From positions 4,806,001-4,870,000 of the forward strand of contig NZ_CP108381.1 in the NCBI RefSeq assembly GCF_035956715.1: a DNA stretch of 64,000 bases, in the 5' to 3' direction. The DNA is from Nocardia sp. NBC_01329 (GTDB taxonomy: Bacteria > Actinomycetota > Actinomycetes > Mycobacteriales > Mycobacteriaceae). Position 1 is the first letter of the stretch; each line of letters begins with the position of its first letter. Made by a program: the position numbers and the translations under genes. Below are positions 15,511-23,838 of this stretch, piece by piece. The notes under the pieces were generated by a model that did not search any database, was not told where the DNA came from, and saw only the letters and a list, made by a program, of their open reading frames with translations.

Positions 15511-16541
15511 TCCTTTTCGCCGGCCGTCCCGCCCGGTTCGCTGGGCGCACCAGCGTTTCCGGTAGCGGCATCGGTCCCGGTCGGCTCGTCGACGCTCGCC
15601 GCGGGCGCGGGCGCGGGGGCGGCGGGCGCGGGGGCGGCGGGCGCGGGCGACACGGTGACGCGCCGAGCGCGGAGGCGGCGGGCCAGTCCGGCGATCACGC
15701 CCACGACGGCGCCGAGGACAGCGAGGAAGGCCAGCCACGGCAGCACCTGACCGACGAAGACAATGGCGCCCTTCAGCCAGTCGAACAGCGAATTCCAGCC
15801 GTCCACGATCCCGTCCCAGAAGTTTGTGGGCCCGTCGTCACCGGTCTTCGCCACAGTGCTGCTGATATCGACGGTCAGGGTGGACAGCGAGATCTGGTCG
15901 TCGAGGTACCGTCGCTGCCCGGTGAGACTGTCGAGTTCGCCCTGCCGGACGGCGAGGGCTTCCTCGGCGGCGATCAGATCGGCGGTATCGGCGGCGCGGA
16001 CCATCAGGTCGCGCAACCGGTCGACCGAGGCCCGCAGCGCGGTGATCCGGGCGTCGAGGTCCTGCCACTGGAGAGTGACATCGTCACGATCGGTACTGAC
16101 CTGGGTGATCTCGCCGAGTTCGCCCAGGCCGTCGATGAACGCATCGGTATCGGCGGCCGGAATCCGGATGACCAGATTCACGTGCGGTTCGATATCACCG
16201 GTCCCGGGATTCTCGGTGCGCTGATCGACCCGGCCGTCCAGATCGTCCACTCGGTCGACGAGCGTCTTCGCCGCCGCCACGGGATCACCAGCGGTGAGAT
16301 CGACAGTCCCGGTGATGACCTCTTTGCGATCGGTGGCCTGGTCGGGGGTGTCCGGCGCGGGGGCCTGCTCCCGGTTGGGTGCCTTCTGGACCCGGATCCC
16401 CGGCGCCGTCGCGGGTGCCGGCGCACCGCCCTCGAAGGACGACGAGTGATCCGCCGTGCTGGAGCGGGAGTCGTCCCCACCACACCCCGCGAGGAGAACG
16501 GACCCGCACACAACCAGTAACAGCACCCCGAGCCTTCGCAT
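15507..16541 (-). CDS. DUF4349 lipoprotein
   Basis: A 344-residue envelope protein. Residues 1-19 form a lipoprotein signal ending in L-L-A-G-C (lipidated Cys ~19). A DUF4349 domain follows with a central coiled coil (about residues 135-200). A membrane helix lies near 270-290, and the C-terminal tail is Ala/Pro-rich with A-P-A-P repeats. The ATG at 16541 is chosen because the signal starts there. DUF4349 function is unknown. It is the first gene of a pair with DUF167. Confidence 0.8.
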   Translation of the reverse strand: MRRLGVLLLVVCGSVLLAGCGGDDSRSSTADHSSSFEGGAPAPATAPGIRVQKAPNREQAPAPDTPDQATDRKEVITGTVDLTAGDPVAAAKTLVDRVDDLDGRVDQRTENPGTGDIEPHVNLVIRIPAADTDAFIDGLGELGEITQVSTDRDDVTLQWQDLDARITALRASVDRLRDLMVRAADTADLIAAEEALAVRQGELDSLTGQRRYLDDQISLSTLTVDISSTVAKTGDDGPTNFWDGIVDGWNSLFDWLKGAIVFVGQVLPWLAFLAVLGAVVGVIAGLARRLRARRVTVSPAPAAPAPAAPAPAPAASVDEPTGTDAATGNAGAPSEPGGTAGEKE

Positions 16542-16643
16542 GCTGGCAGCGTAATGGTCGATTCCGGGATCAGGTACCCGAATCCGAAGGCCGGCCACCG
16601 CGATCAGGCCCAGCCCGTCGCATGATCCCCTGCTCTTTCTCCG

Positions 16644-16688
16644 GGATGGTCCATCTCACTGGTAACTCCGGATGGTCCACCTCAGTGG
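16644..16688. repeat. Two 19-bp direct repeats
   Basis: Copies at 16644-16662 and 16670-16688 share GGATGGTCCA and CTCA, differ at two positions, and have a 26-bp period. Multiple short repeats of this TGGTCCA type are known at IS21-family ends, but no transposase gene is near. This is at most a remnant. Confidence 0.5.
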
Positions 16689-16770
16689 TCGGGGCCCGCC
16701 CCGGTTCTGGAGCGACGGAGTGAAGAACCGGGGTTAATAGGGCCCCGACCCGCCCCGCCGAAGGCGGGGC
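16687..16770. repeat. Nested palindromic element, copy A (after dnaE2)
   Basis: Outer arms (16687-16697 with 16740-16750, 11 bp) enclose inner arms (16699-16708 with 16724-16733, 10 bp) around GGAGCGACGGAGTGA. A second hairpin follows, GCCCCGCC-GAA-GGCGGGGC (16752-16770). It begins 13 nt past the dnaE2 stop on the minus strand, so it probably ends that transcript. A second copy lies at 55824-55935 after truA. Confidence 0.85.
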
Positions 16771-16783
16771 AATCAGACACAGC

Positions 16784-19700
16784 TCACCTGAAGTCGCAGG
16801 AACGGGAGCCCACGCGCATATCCAAGCGGCTCAGGTGTTCGGCGTAGATGCTCACCGCCCCCTCCGCGTTCTGTATCCGTCCGCGGATCAGCAGTGCCGG
16901 GGAGCTCTGTGCGGTGCGGCGGTATCGGACCCACAGTCCGGCCGAGCACACCACATTCACCATGCCGGTTTCGTCTTCCAGGTTCAGGAAGGTGACACCG
17001 CCCGCAGTGGCGGGGCGCTGCCGGTGCGTCACCGCGCCGCCGACCAGGACCCGGGTGCCGTCGGGGATCGAGAGCAGATCGGCGGCCGGGGTCACACCGA
17101 GTGCGTCGAGGCGTGAGCGCAGGAACTGGGTGGGGTAGCTGCCCGGTGAGACCCCGGTCGCCCAGACGTCGGCGGCGGCGTGTTCGAGTTCGCTCATGCC
17201 GGGCAGGGCGGGTGTGGTGGTGGAGGCGCCGGTCCCGGGCAGGCGGCCGGGTCGTTCTCCGGCTGCCGCACCGGCCGCCCACAGTGCTTCGCGCCGGGAG
17301 TATCCCAGGCAGCCGAGTGCCCCGGCGGTGGCCAGGGATTCCGCTTGCGGGACGGTCATTTCCACTCGGCCGGTGAGGTCGAGGAACGAAGTGTAGGGGC
17401 CGTTTTCGGTCCGGGCCGCGACTATCTTGTCCGCGAGGTCCGAGCCGATGGACCGAACGGCCGCCAGACCCAGTCGCACCTCGGTCCCGTGCTGTTCGAG
17501 GGTGGCTTCGGCGTCACTGGCGTTGATATCCGGGCCGTGCACCGCGACCCCGTGCCGGCGGGCGTCGGCGACCAGTGACTGCGGTGAATAGAAACCCATC
17601 GGCTGCGCGCGCAGCAGTCCGGCGCAGAATGCGGCCGGATAGTGCAGTTTGAACCAGGCGGAATAGAAGACGAGGGCGGCGAAGCTCTGTGAATGGCTCT
17701 CCGGGAAACCGAAGTTCGCGAAGGCGCGGAGTTTTTCGTAGATGCGGTCGGCCAGTTCGCCGGTGATCCCGTGCAGATCGCGCATGCCCTGGTAGAGCCG
17801 GCCTCGGAGGCGTTCCATTTTCTCGGGGGATCGTTTCGACCCCATGGCGCGGCGTAGTCGGTCCGCTTCGGCGGCGGTGAATCCCGCGACATCCACGGCC
17901 ATCTGCATGAGTTGTTCCTGGAACAACGGCACTCCGAGTGTGCGTTCGAGTGAATTCCGCAGTGCCTCGTGGTCGAAAACGACCTTTTCCAGTCCGTTCT
18001 TCCGGCGTATGTAGGGATGTACCGAACCGCCTTGGATCGGGCCGGGCCGGATCAACGCCACCTCGACCACCAGGTCGAAGAACTTTCGCGGTTTCAGTCG
18101 CGGCAGGGTCGCCATCTGTGCCCGGGATTCCACCTGGAAGACGCCCACCGAATCGGCGCGGCACAGCATGTCGTACACCGCGGGTTCGGCGAGGTCCAGG
18201 GCGTGCAGTTCGACCGACACGCCGATGTGTTCACGGACCAGGTCGATCATGTAGTGCAGGGCGGAGAGCATGCCCAGGCCCAGCAGATCGAATTTCACCA
18301 GACCCGCCGCGGCGCAATCGTCCTTGTCCCATTGCAGCACGCTGCGGCCGGGCATCCGCGCCCATTCCACCGGGCACACATCGGCGATGGGCCGGTCGCA
18401 GATCACCATGCCGCCGGAGTGGATGCCCAGGTGCCGGGGCAGGCCTTCGATATCGGCGGCCAGTGCCAGCACCGGTTCGGGGATATCGGTCCCGGTTTCC
18501 GACCCGACGCCCGTCCATCGGCTCACCTGTTTGCTCCACGCGTCCTGCTGGCCGGGAGCGAATCCGAGTGCGCGGGCCGCGTCCCGGACCGCTGATTTCC
18601 CGCGGTAGGTGATCACGTTCGCCACCTGTGCCGCGTTTTCCCGGCCGTATCGGCGGTAGACGTATTGGATCGCTTCTTCGCGGCGATCGGATTCGATATC
18701 GACATCGATATCCGGGGGCCCGTCGCGTTCCGGGGAGAGGAACCGTTCGAACAGTAATTTGTTCGCGACAGGGTCGACGTTGGTGATGCCGATGGCATAG
18801 CAGACTGCGGAGTTGGCGGCCGAGCCCCGGCCTTGGCACAGGATGTCGTGCTCGTGGCAGAACCGCACGATATCGTGCACGACCAGGAAATATCCCGGGA
18901 ATCCGAGCTGGGCGATGATCGCGAGTTCGTGTTCGAGCTGTCGGTAGGCGGCCGGGTTCGCGGCGGGCGGCCCGTAACGGTCGGCCGCGCCGCGGCGGGT
19001 GAGTTCACGTAGCCAGGAGTTCTCGTCGTGCCCGCCGGGCACATCGAACGGCGGCAGGCTGGGCGCGATCAATCGCAGATCGAACGCGCATTCACGGGCC
19101 AGTCGCACCGAATTCGGCACGGCGGCCGGGAATTCCGCGAAGAGTCGCGCCATCTCCGCACCCGAACGCAGATATCCGCCGCCGGCCGGTGCGAGCCAGC
19201 CGGCGATATCGTCGAGGCTGCGCCGGGCGCGGATAGCGGCCAGGGCCGCAGCCCGGCGACTGCGGTCGGGTGTCGCGAAATGCGCTGCGGTGGTGGCGAT
19301 GACCGGTATCCCGATCCGCTCGGCGATCTCGGCCAGCGCGGTGTTGCACTCGTCGTCGACAGGCAGGCCGTGCCGGGTGAGTTCCACGGTCACCCGGTCG
19401 GGACCGAACCGCTCGCACAGTTCCCGCAACGCCGCCTCGGCGCGTAGCGGTTGCCCGCCCGTGTGCAGGTCTTGTTCCAGCGCCCGCCGGACCCGGCCCT
19501 TGCGGCAGCCGGTGAGTATCTGCCAGTGGCCACCGGCCGCGGCGGTGAGCGTATCGAGGTCGTAGCGCAGGATCCCTTTCTCGCCGGCTGCCATATGCGC
19601 GGCCGCGAGTTGCCGGGACAGTCGCCGGTATCCTTCTTCGCCGCGCGCCAGCACCAGCAGATGTTCACCGTCCGGGTCGGGTGCGCCGGTGCGGGGCGCC

Positions 19701-20128
19701 GAATCCGTCTGCCGGGAACCGGATTCCACGAGGGTGAGTTCGGCGCCGTACACCGCGGCGATCCCGTGTCCGGCCGCGGCTTCGGCGAATCGGACCACCC
19801 CGTAGTAACCGTTGTGGTCGGTGAGGGCGATCGCCGAGAGCCCCAGGCGCGCGGCTTCGGCGACCATTTCCTCCGGCTGGGAGGCCCCGTCCAGGAAACT
19901 GAACGCCGAATGTGTGTGCAGTTCCGCGTACGGCACCAGCGGGCCGACCGGTGGGTCCGCTGGTTCGGGCAGGTATTCCCCGCGACTGTTGCTCCAGGCC
20001 GGGGTGTCGCCGCCGTCGCCGGAAAGCTGTCCGGGGTCCGGCCGGCCGGACACCACCCGCTTGTCCGGCCGGCCGGACAGCACCCGTTCCATCTCGGCCC
20101 AACTCGGCGGGCCGTTGCTCCATCCCAT
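16784..20128 (-). CDS. dnaE2: Error-prone DNA polymerase DnaE2
   Basis: A 1114-residue C-family polymerase used in damage-induced mutagenesis and lesion bypass. It has an N-terminal PHP domain (Y-A-E-L-H-T-H-S-A-F-S-F-L-D-G near residue 70), the palm with catalytic P-D-I-D-V-D-I, fingers (G-S-K-R-S-P-E-K region), a helix-hairpin-helix and a C-terminal OB fold. About 60 extra N-terminal residues precede the PHP domain. The ATG at 20128 is chosen; the longer frame upstream overlaps the neighbouring gene. The gene follows a 150-residue ORF by 8 bp under two LexA boxes. Family partners imuA and imuB are not here. Confidence 0.93.
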   Translation of the reverse strand: MGWSNGPPSWAEMERVLSGRPDKRVVSGRPDPGQLSGDGGDTPAWSNSRGEYLPEPADPPVGPLVPYAELHTHSAFSFLDGASQPEEMVAEAARLGLSAIALTDHNGYYGVVRFAEAAAGHGIAAVYGAELTLVESGSRQTDSAPRTGAPDPDGEHLLVLARGEEGYRRLSRQLAAAHMAAGEKGILRYDLDTLTAAAGGHWQILTGCRKGRVRRALEQDLHTGGQPLRAEAALRELCERFGPDRVTVELTRHGLPVDDECNTALAEIAERIGIPVIATTAAHFATPDRSRRAAALAAIRARRSLDDIAGWLAPAGGGYLRSGAEMARLFAEFPAAVPNSVRLARECAFDLRLIAPSLPPFDVPGGHDENSWLRELTRRGAADRYGPPAANPAAYRQLEHELAIIAQLGFPGYFLVVHDIVRFCHEHDILCQGRGSAANSAVCYAIGITNVDPVANKLLFERFLSPERDGPPDIDVDIESDRREEAIQYVYRRYGRENAAQVANVITYRGKSAVRDAARALGFAPGQQDAWSKQVSRWTGVGSETGTDIPEPVLALAADIEGLPRHLGIHSGGMVICDRPIADVCPVEWARMPGRSVLQWDKDDCAAAGLVKFDLLGLGMLSALHYMIDLVREHIGVSVELHALDLAEPAVYDMLCRADSVGVFQVESRAQMATLPRLKPRKFFDLVVEVALIRPGPIQGGSVHPYIRRKNGLEKVVFDHEALRNSLERTLGVPLFQEQLMQMAVDVAGFTAAEADRLRRAMGSKRSPEKMERLRGRLYQGMRDLHGITGELADRIYEKLRAFANFGFPESHSQSFAALVFYSAWFKLHYPAAFCAGLLRAQPMGFYSPQSLVADARRHGVAVHGPDINASDAEATLEQHGTEVRLGLAAVRSIGSDLADKIVAARTENGPYTSFLDLTGRVEMTVPQAESLATAGALGCLGYSRREALWAAGAAAGERPGRLPGTGASTTTPALPGMSELEHAAADVWATGVSPGSYPTQFLRSRLDALGVTPAADLLSIPDGTRVLVGGAVTHRQRPATAGGVTFLNLEDETGMVNVVCSAGLWVRYRRTAQSSPALLIRGRIQNAEGAVSIYAEHLSRLDMRVGSRSCDFR

Positions 20129-20136
20129 GCCGCGCG

Positions 20137-20589
20137 TCAGCAGGCGACCCGCTCGGTGGACTGAGCTTCCAGCAGGGTCGCCACATGATCCACGCCTGCC
20201 CGGATCACCCGCCCGTAGGCGTCGTCGGCGAGTATGTTCGCATGCCCGCGCGCCAGCGCCAGTTGCATCCGTGCCGTATCGAAATCGCCTACCAGCCGGT
20301 GGCTGTCGGCCAGGCTCAGATACAGCGACGGTAGGAAACCCAGTAGTCCTTCGCCGAGCGGGACACCGGGGACGAAGGCCGAGTCGAGCGCCCGGGTGTC
20401 CCAGAGCAGCGCGTCCTCGGCCGTGTCCTGGATGTCCGCCAGATGATGGGCCACCGCGCTCCGGGACAGTGGTTCCCCGCCCGGCCCGAGTTGGTCCCAC
20501 AGCATTCGCAGCGCCTGACGCGCCGCTTCCCGATTCACACCGCCGAGCCGCACCGCGGCATAGATATCCGCCATCCGATCGTCCGTCAT
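20137..20589 (-). CDS. TPR-like hypothetical protein in the dnaE2 operon
   Basis: A 150-residue, all-helical protein with tetratricopeptide-like pairs (A-R-Q-A-L-R-M-L-W-D-Q-L-G, then LPSLYLSLADSHRLVGDFDT-A-R). Similar small proteins are widespread in actinobacteria with no proven function. The ATG at 20589 is only 11 bases from a LexA box; no ribosome-binding site is seen, so the message may be leaderless. Being first in the operon, 8 bp before dnaE2, it should be induced by DNA damage. An accessory role for DnaE2 is possible but is inference. Confidence 0.75.
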   Translation of the reverse strand: MTDDRMADIYAAVRLGGVNREAARQALRMLWDQLGPGGEPLSRSAVAHHLADIQDTAEDALLWDTRALDSAFVPGVPLGEGLLGFLPSLYLSLADSHRLVGDFDTARMQLALARGHANILADDAYGRVIRAGVDHVATLLEAQSTERVAC

Positions 20590-20599
20590 GCTTCGAGTA

Positions 20600-20615
20600 T
20601 CGCACATATGTTCGA
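20600..20615. promoter_or_regulatory. LexA (SOS) box 1
   Basis: TCGCACATATGTTCGA matches the mycobacterial LexA consensus TCGAAC-N4-GTTCGA at 11 of 12 positions. It lies 11 bp upstream of the first gene of the dnaE2 operon, overlapping the expected core promoter. LexA control of dnaE2 is established in mycobacteria. Confidence 0.8.
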
Positions 20616-20631
20616 ATACGGAGAGTGGAAA

Positions 20632-20647
20632 TCGAACCTGCTTTCGA
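20632..20647. promoter_or_regulatory. LexA (SOS) box 2
   Basis: TCGAACCTGCTTTCGA also matches TCGAAC-N4-GTTCGA at 11 of 12 positions. It is centred 32 bp (three helical turns) from box 1, toward the divergent SDR gene. It may give cooperative binding, or put the SDR gene under LexA as well. Confidence 0.7.
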
Positions 20648-20673
20648 ACGTCGGATCACCCCTGGCGCAGTTT

Positions 20674-20689
20674 CTTACTTCGGAGTAAG
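20674..20689. promoter_or_regulatory. Palindrome upstream of the SDR gene
   Basis: CTTACTTCGGAGTAAG is a perfect 6-bp inverted repeat with a 4-nt spacer, 36 bp before the SDR start. Its size suits a TetR-type operator, and a TetR-like gene follows the SDR gene. Binding is untested. Confidence 0.5.
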
Positions 20690-20724
20690 TTCGGCCCCGG
20701 AAGACCTGCGCAAAGGGGCTGTTC

Positions 20725-21765
20725 ATGAGCGAATCCGGGACCTACCGGGCAGAACACGAGCTCGCCGGGCGGCACGTCCTCATCACCGGCGCCTCGTCCG
20801 GCATCGGACGGGCCGCGGCACTGGCCGTCTCGAAGAAGGGCGCGGTGGTATTCCTAATCGCCCGGCGCGAGGACCAGCTCGCCACCGTCGTGGCGGAGAT
20901 CCGGGCCGCGGGTGGCCGGGCGCACGGCTACCCCTGCGATATCACCGACACCGCCTCGGTCGAGGCGACCCTGAAGGAGCTGCTCGACGAGCACGAACGG
21001 GTCGACATGCTGGTGAACAACGCCGGCCGATCCATCCGCCGGGCGATCCACCGCTCCACCGACCGGCTGCACGACTACGAACGCACCATGGCCGTCAACT
21101 ACTTCGGCGCGCTGCGGCTCACCCTGGCGCTGCTACCACAGATGCGGGAGCGCGGTTTCGGCCATATCGTCAACATCAGCAGCGCGGGGGTCCAGGTGGC
21201 CACCCCGCGCTATTCCGCCTATTTGGCGAGCAAGGCCGCGCTGGACAAATTCGCCGAAGTCGCGGCGGTGGAGACCATGGCCGACGGGGTCGGCTTCACC
21301 ACCATCCACATGCCGCTGGTCCGGACACCGATGATCGCCCCGTCCGGCGATCAGGGGCGCGCCGAATCGCCGGAATGGGCCGCCGCGACCATCGTGCGCG
21401 CACTCACCGAACGCCCCCGGCGTATCGACGTGCCGATCGGCACGCTCGGCGAATTCGGCGCGATCTTCGCGCCGCGCCTGCGCGACCTGGTCCTGCACCG
21501 CTACTACCGGATGATCCCGGACTCCCCGGCCGCCCGAGGTGAACAGAACGGATCGACCACGGACCTCCCATCGGTCACGGCGCTCACCGATTCGGAGAGT
21601 CCGGACGAAGTCACCGCGGTCGTCCACCACATCGACGACCACCGCCCGCCGTCACCGACCCGGTCCAGGCGCGCACCACTGCCCCGCGCGGGAGCACGGG
21701 TCGCGCGGGGTACCGGCACCGCCCTGCGCCGCGCCGCCCGCTGGGTGCCCGGCACACACTGGTGA
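20725..21765 (+). CDS. Short-chain dehydrogenase/reductase with C-terminal extension
   Basis: A 346-residue classical SDR. The coenzyme site is G-A-S-S-G-I-G (about residues 24-30), the structural motif N-N-A-G near 97, and the catalytic S...Y-x-x-x-K appears as ISSAGVQ and YSAYLASK. The N-terminal 250 residues resemble the reductase half of mycobacterial fatty acyl-CoA reductases (AcrA1-like). The last ~90 residues form an arginine/proline-rich extension that is probably disordered. The ATG at 20725 begins after an upstream palindrome. A TetR-like gene follows after 24 bp. Confidence 0.85.
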   Translation: MSESGTYRAEHELAGRHVLITGASSGIGRAAALAVSKKGAVVFLIARREDQLATVVAEIRAAGGRAHGYPCDITDTASVEATLKELLDEHERVDMLVNNAGRSIRRAIHRSTDRLHDYERTMAVNYFGALRLTLALLPQMRERGFGHIVNISSAGVQVATPRYSAYLASKAALDKFAEVAAVETMADGVGFTTIHMPLVRTPMIAPSGDQGRAESPEWAAATIVRALTERPRRIDVPIGTLGEFGAIFAPRLRDLVLHRYYRMIPDSPAARGEQNGSTTDLPSVTALTDSESPDEVTAVVHHIDDHRPPSPTRSRRAPLPRAGARVARGTGTALRRAARWVPGTHW

Positions 21766-21789
21766 TCGGCTCGGGAAGGATCATCGATC

Positions 21790-22353
21790 GTGACAGACGA
21801 GCAGCACGCAGTACTCGACGCGGTACTCGACCTGGTGACCTCCCGCGGCGTAACGGATACGACGCTGCGCCGCGTGGCCGACCACTGCGGCGTGGACGGA
21901 AAAACGTTGCGCCGCAGATACGGTGACCAGTACGGATTACTGATGACCGCCGCCAAGGAACTCGAACTCGACCGCGACCGCCGCCTCGCGGCGATCGGGG
22001 ACGGACCACAGAGCGATTCCGTGGCCGACCGGCGGGACTATCTCGAGGCGGTCATCCGCGCGCTCCTGCTCGACCCCGCCGACCGCCGGCGCCTGCTGCT
22101 ACGCACCGAAATCGTCGCGAACGCCCGGCACGTGAACGGAATGGAGGCCGAGGCGAACTGGATGGGCACTTCCACCCGTACCATCGTCGCCACAGCGCTC
22201 ACCCGGGCCGCAGTGGCCGATATCGAGCTGGAAACGGAGCGGCTGGTCGCGTTGCTCAGCGGTCTGGCCTTCGAACTCGCCTACCCGCACGGAGCCGGTG
22301 ACGGCGCAGCGGACCGAGTGGTGCGCCACCATATCGCCTCGATCGTGCAGTGA
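21790..22353 (+). CDS. TetR-family regulator
   Basis: A 187-residue protein with an N-terminal helix-turn-helix (A-V-L-D-L-V-T-S-R-G-V-T-D-T-T-L-R-R-V-A-D then GKTLRRRYGDQYGLL) and a helical regulatory domain. It begins with GTG 24 bp after the SDR gene and is probably in one operon with it. It likely controls its own operon through the palindrome at 20674-20689; this is inferred from position. It converges on the serine hydrolase. Confidence 0.8.
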   Translation: MTDEQHAVLDAVLDLVTSRGVTDTTLRRVADHCGVDGKTLRRRYGDQYGLLMTAAKELELDRDRRLAAIGDGPQSDSVADRRDYLEAVIRALLLDPADRRRLLLRTEIVANARHVNGMEAEANWMGTSTRTIVATALTRAAVADIELETERLVALLSGLAFELAYPHGAGDGAADRVVRHHIASIVQ

Positions 22354-22374
22354 CCCCGGCGCACAGTTCGGTGA

Positions 22375-23631
22375 TCAGAGTTCGAAGATCCGCTGCGCGG
22401 CCGGTAGCGGCCGGAACAACCCCGAGATCTGCGCCACCAGCTGCCACGGCCGTTCCCCGTCCAGCGAGGACTTCCCGTTGGTCAGGATCGCGCCGCTGAG
22501 ATTGCGGTCCGGATCGGCCCAGCCGTACTGGGTGGTGAACCCGCTGCGGCCGAAATGCGCGGTGGTGTCGTGCCCGAATTTGGAGCGGTGGCCCCCCAGT
22601 TCGTATCCCGCGCGGCTCACCCGCCCCGCGACACCCGGAACTCGGGGAGCGGGACGTACCGCGTCACGCAAGGTTTCGGCCCGCATGATCCGGACACCGT
22701 CGAGTTCCCCGCCGCGGGCGAGGATCTCGTAGAACCGGGAGAGCTCGGCCGCGGTCGTGACCAGATTGCCCGAGGGCAGTTCGGCGGCGAGGAAGGCCCG
22801 ATTCGAATCCCGGTTCACCGCGTCGGGGGCAAATCCCCCGCCCAGCGCCCGGCCCGCCAGGAACGAGGCGATCTTCGAGGGTGGCGGCCCCGTCTTCACA
22901 CTCGGTACCACCGCGTCCACGTCGCCGGGCGCGACACCCAAATTCGTCCAGCGGAAACCCAGCGGTTCCAGCACCCGCTCGGCGAGATGATCCCGGATCC
23001 GCTTCCCGGTGGCCCGCTGCACCAGCACGCGCTGGATCAGCCCGCTGGTCAGCGCGTGATACACCCGGAACCGGCCGGCCGGGTAGCTCGGTTTCAGATC
23101 GATCAGGCCGCGCAGGCACAGGTCCTCGTCGAAAACCATCTCGTGCCCGCGGTACGGGCGGGTCACGAACGGGACTCCCGCGGTGTGGGTCAGCACCTGA
23201 CCGATGGTGATGGCGCCTTTACCGTTGGCGGCGAATTCGGGGACGTAGTCACTGACGGGATCGTCGAATCCGAACGCACCCTGTTCGATCAGCATGAACA
23301 TGACCGCGGCGGAAACGCCCTTGGCGGTGGAGAATCCGCAGAACGGCGTATCGGTGGTCACCGGGACACGCTCGGCGTCCGGACCGTCCCCCGGCGCGTT
23401 ACCCCAGCCGTGGCCGAGAGCCCGGTTCAGCACGACCCGCCCGTTGCGACGCAGGCAGACCTGGATCGCGGGTGTGCTGCCCATCCGGTACCAGTCGCGC
23501 ACCGCCGACCAGATCGTTTCGATCTCCGCCCGGGTCGGTCCGCCGTCCCCGGCGTCCTCTTCCGGACCGACGGTGGTGATGTCGTCCAGTTCGGCGGCGA
23601 CCGGGACCAAGAGCGCGGTATCTGCCTTCAC
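22375..23631 (-). CDS. Serine hydrolase, beta-lactamase/esterase family
   Basis: A 418-residue class-C-beta-lactamase-fold hydrolase. The S-x-x-K motif is F-S-T-A-K, and a Tyr motif is Y-H-A rather than Y-x-N, as in family VIII esterases and mycobacterial Lip proteins. A C-terminal H-F-G-R-S-G-F motif replaces K-T-G. It is probably an esterase rather than an antibiotic-degrading enzyme. No signal peptide is seen. The GTG at 23631 is used because the frame further upstream, open to 24147, is not protein-like. Confidence 0.85.
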   Translation of the reverse strand: MKADTALLVPVAAELDDITTVGPEEDAGDGGPTRAEIETIWSAVRDWYRMGSTPAIQVCLRRNGRVVLNRALGHGWGNAPGDGPDAERVPVTTDTPFCGFSTAKGVSAAVMFMLIEQGAFGFDDPVSDYVPEFAANGKGAITIGQVLTHTAGVPFVTRPYRGHEMVFDEDLCLRGLIDLKPSYPAGRFRVYHALTSGLIQRVLVQRATGKRIRDHLAERVLEPLGFRWTNLGVAPGDVDAVVPSVKTGPPPSKIASFLAGRALGGGFAPDAVNRDSNRAFLAAELPSGNLVTTAAELSRFYEILARGGELDGVRIMRAETLRDAVRPAPRVPGVAGRVSRAGYELGGHRSKFGHDTTAHFGRSGFTTQYGWADPDRNLSGAILTNGKSSLDGERPWQLVAQISGLFRPLPAAQRIFEL

Positions 23632-23838
23632 ACGCCCCAGGGTAGCCACGCGGGCGCAGTGGTGACGGGTGTCGGGAGCCCGCCGGAGGGGAGCTCGGCT
23701 CGCCCACCACACGCCACTGGTGACCAGGCGGTCCGCCACCCGCCGGCCACCGTGACGGAGATCACCGATAGCCGTCCAGCTGAATTGTGCTCTGATCAAT
23801 AGGAAGCAACCGCTTGTTCCATCTGCCGGGAGGTGGCA

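Noticed and set aside
16784..20128. Second replicative DnaE1
   Set aside because: The PHP domain start, length near 1100 residues, and LexA-box context fit DnaE2 rather than the ~1180-residue replicative enzyme.
19812..21542. 576-codon plus-strand frame across the dnaE2 5' region and SDR gene
   Set aside because: It spans two genes in other frames, is Arg/Pro/Gly-rich, and has no ribosome-binding site or domain.
22375..23631. True class C beta-lactamase (resistance gene)
   Set aside because: The Y-x-N and K-T-G motifs are altered as in family VIII esterases and there is no signal peptide.
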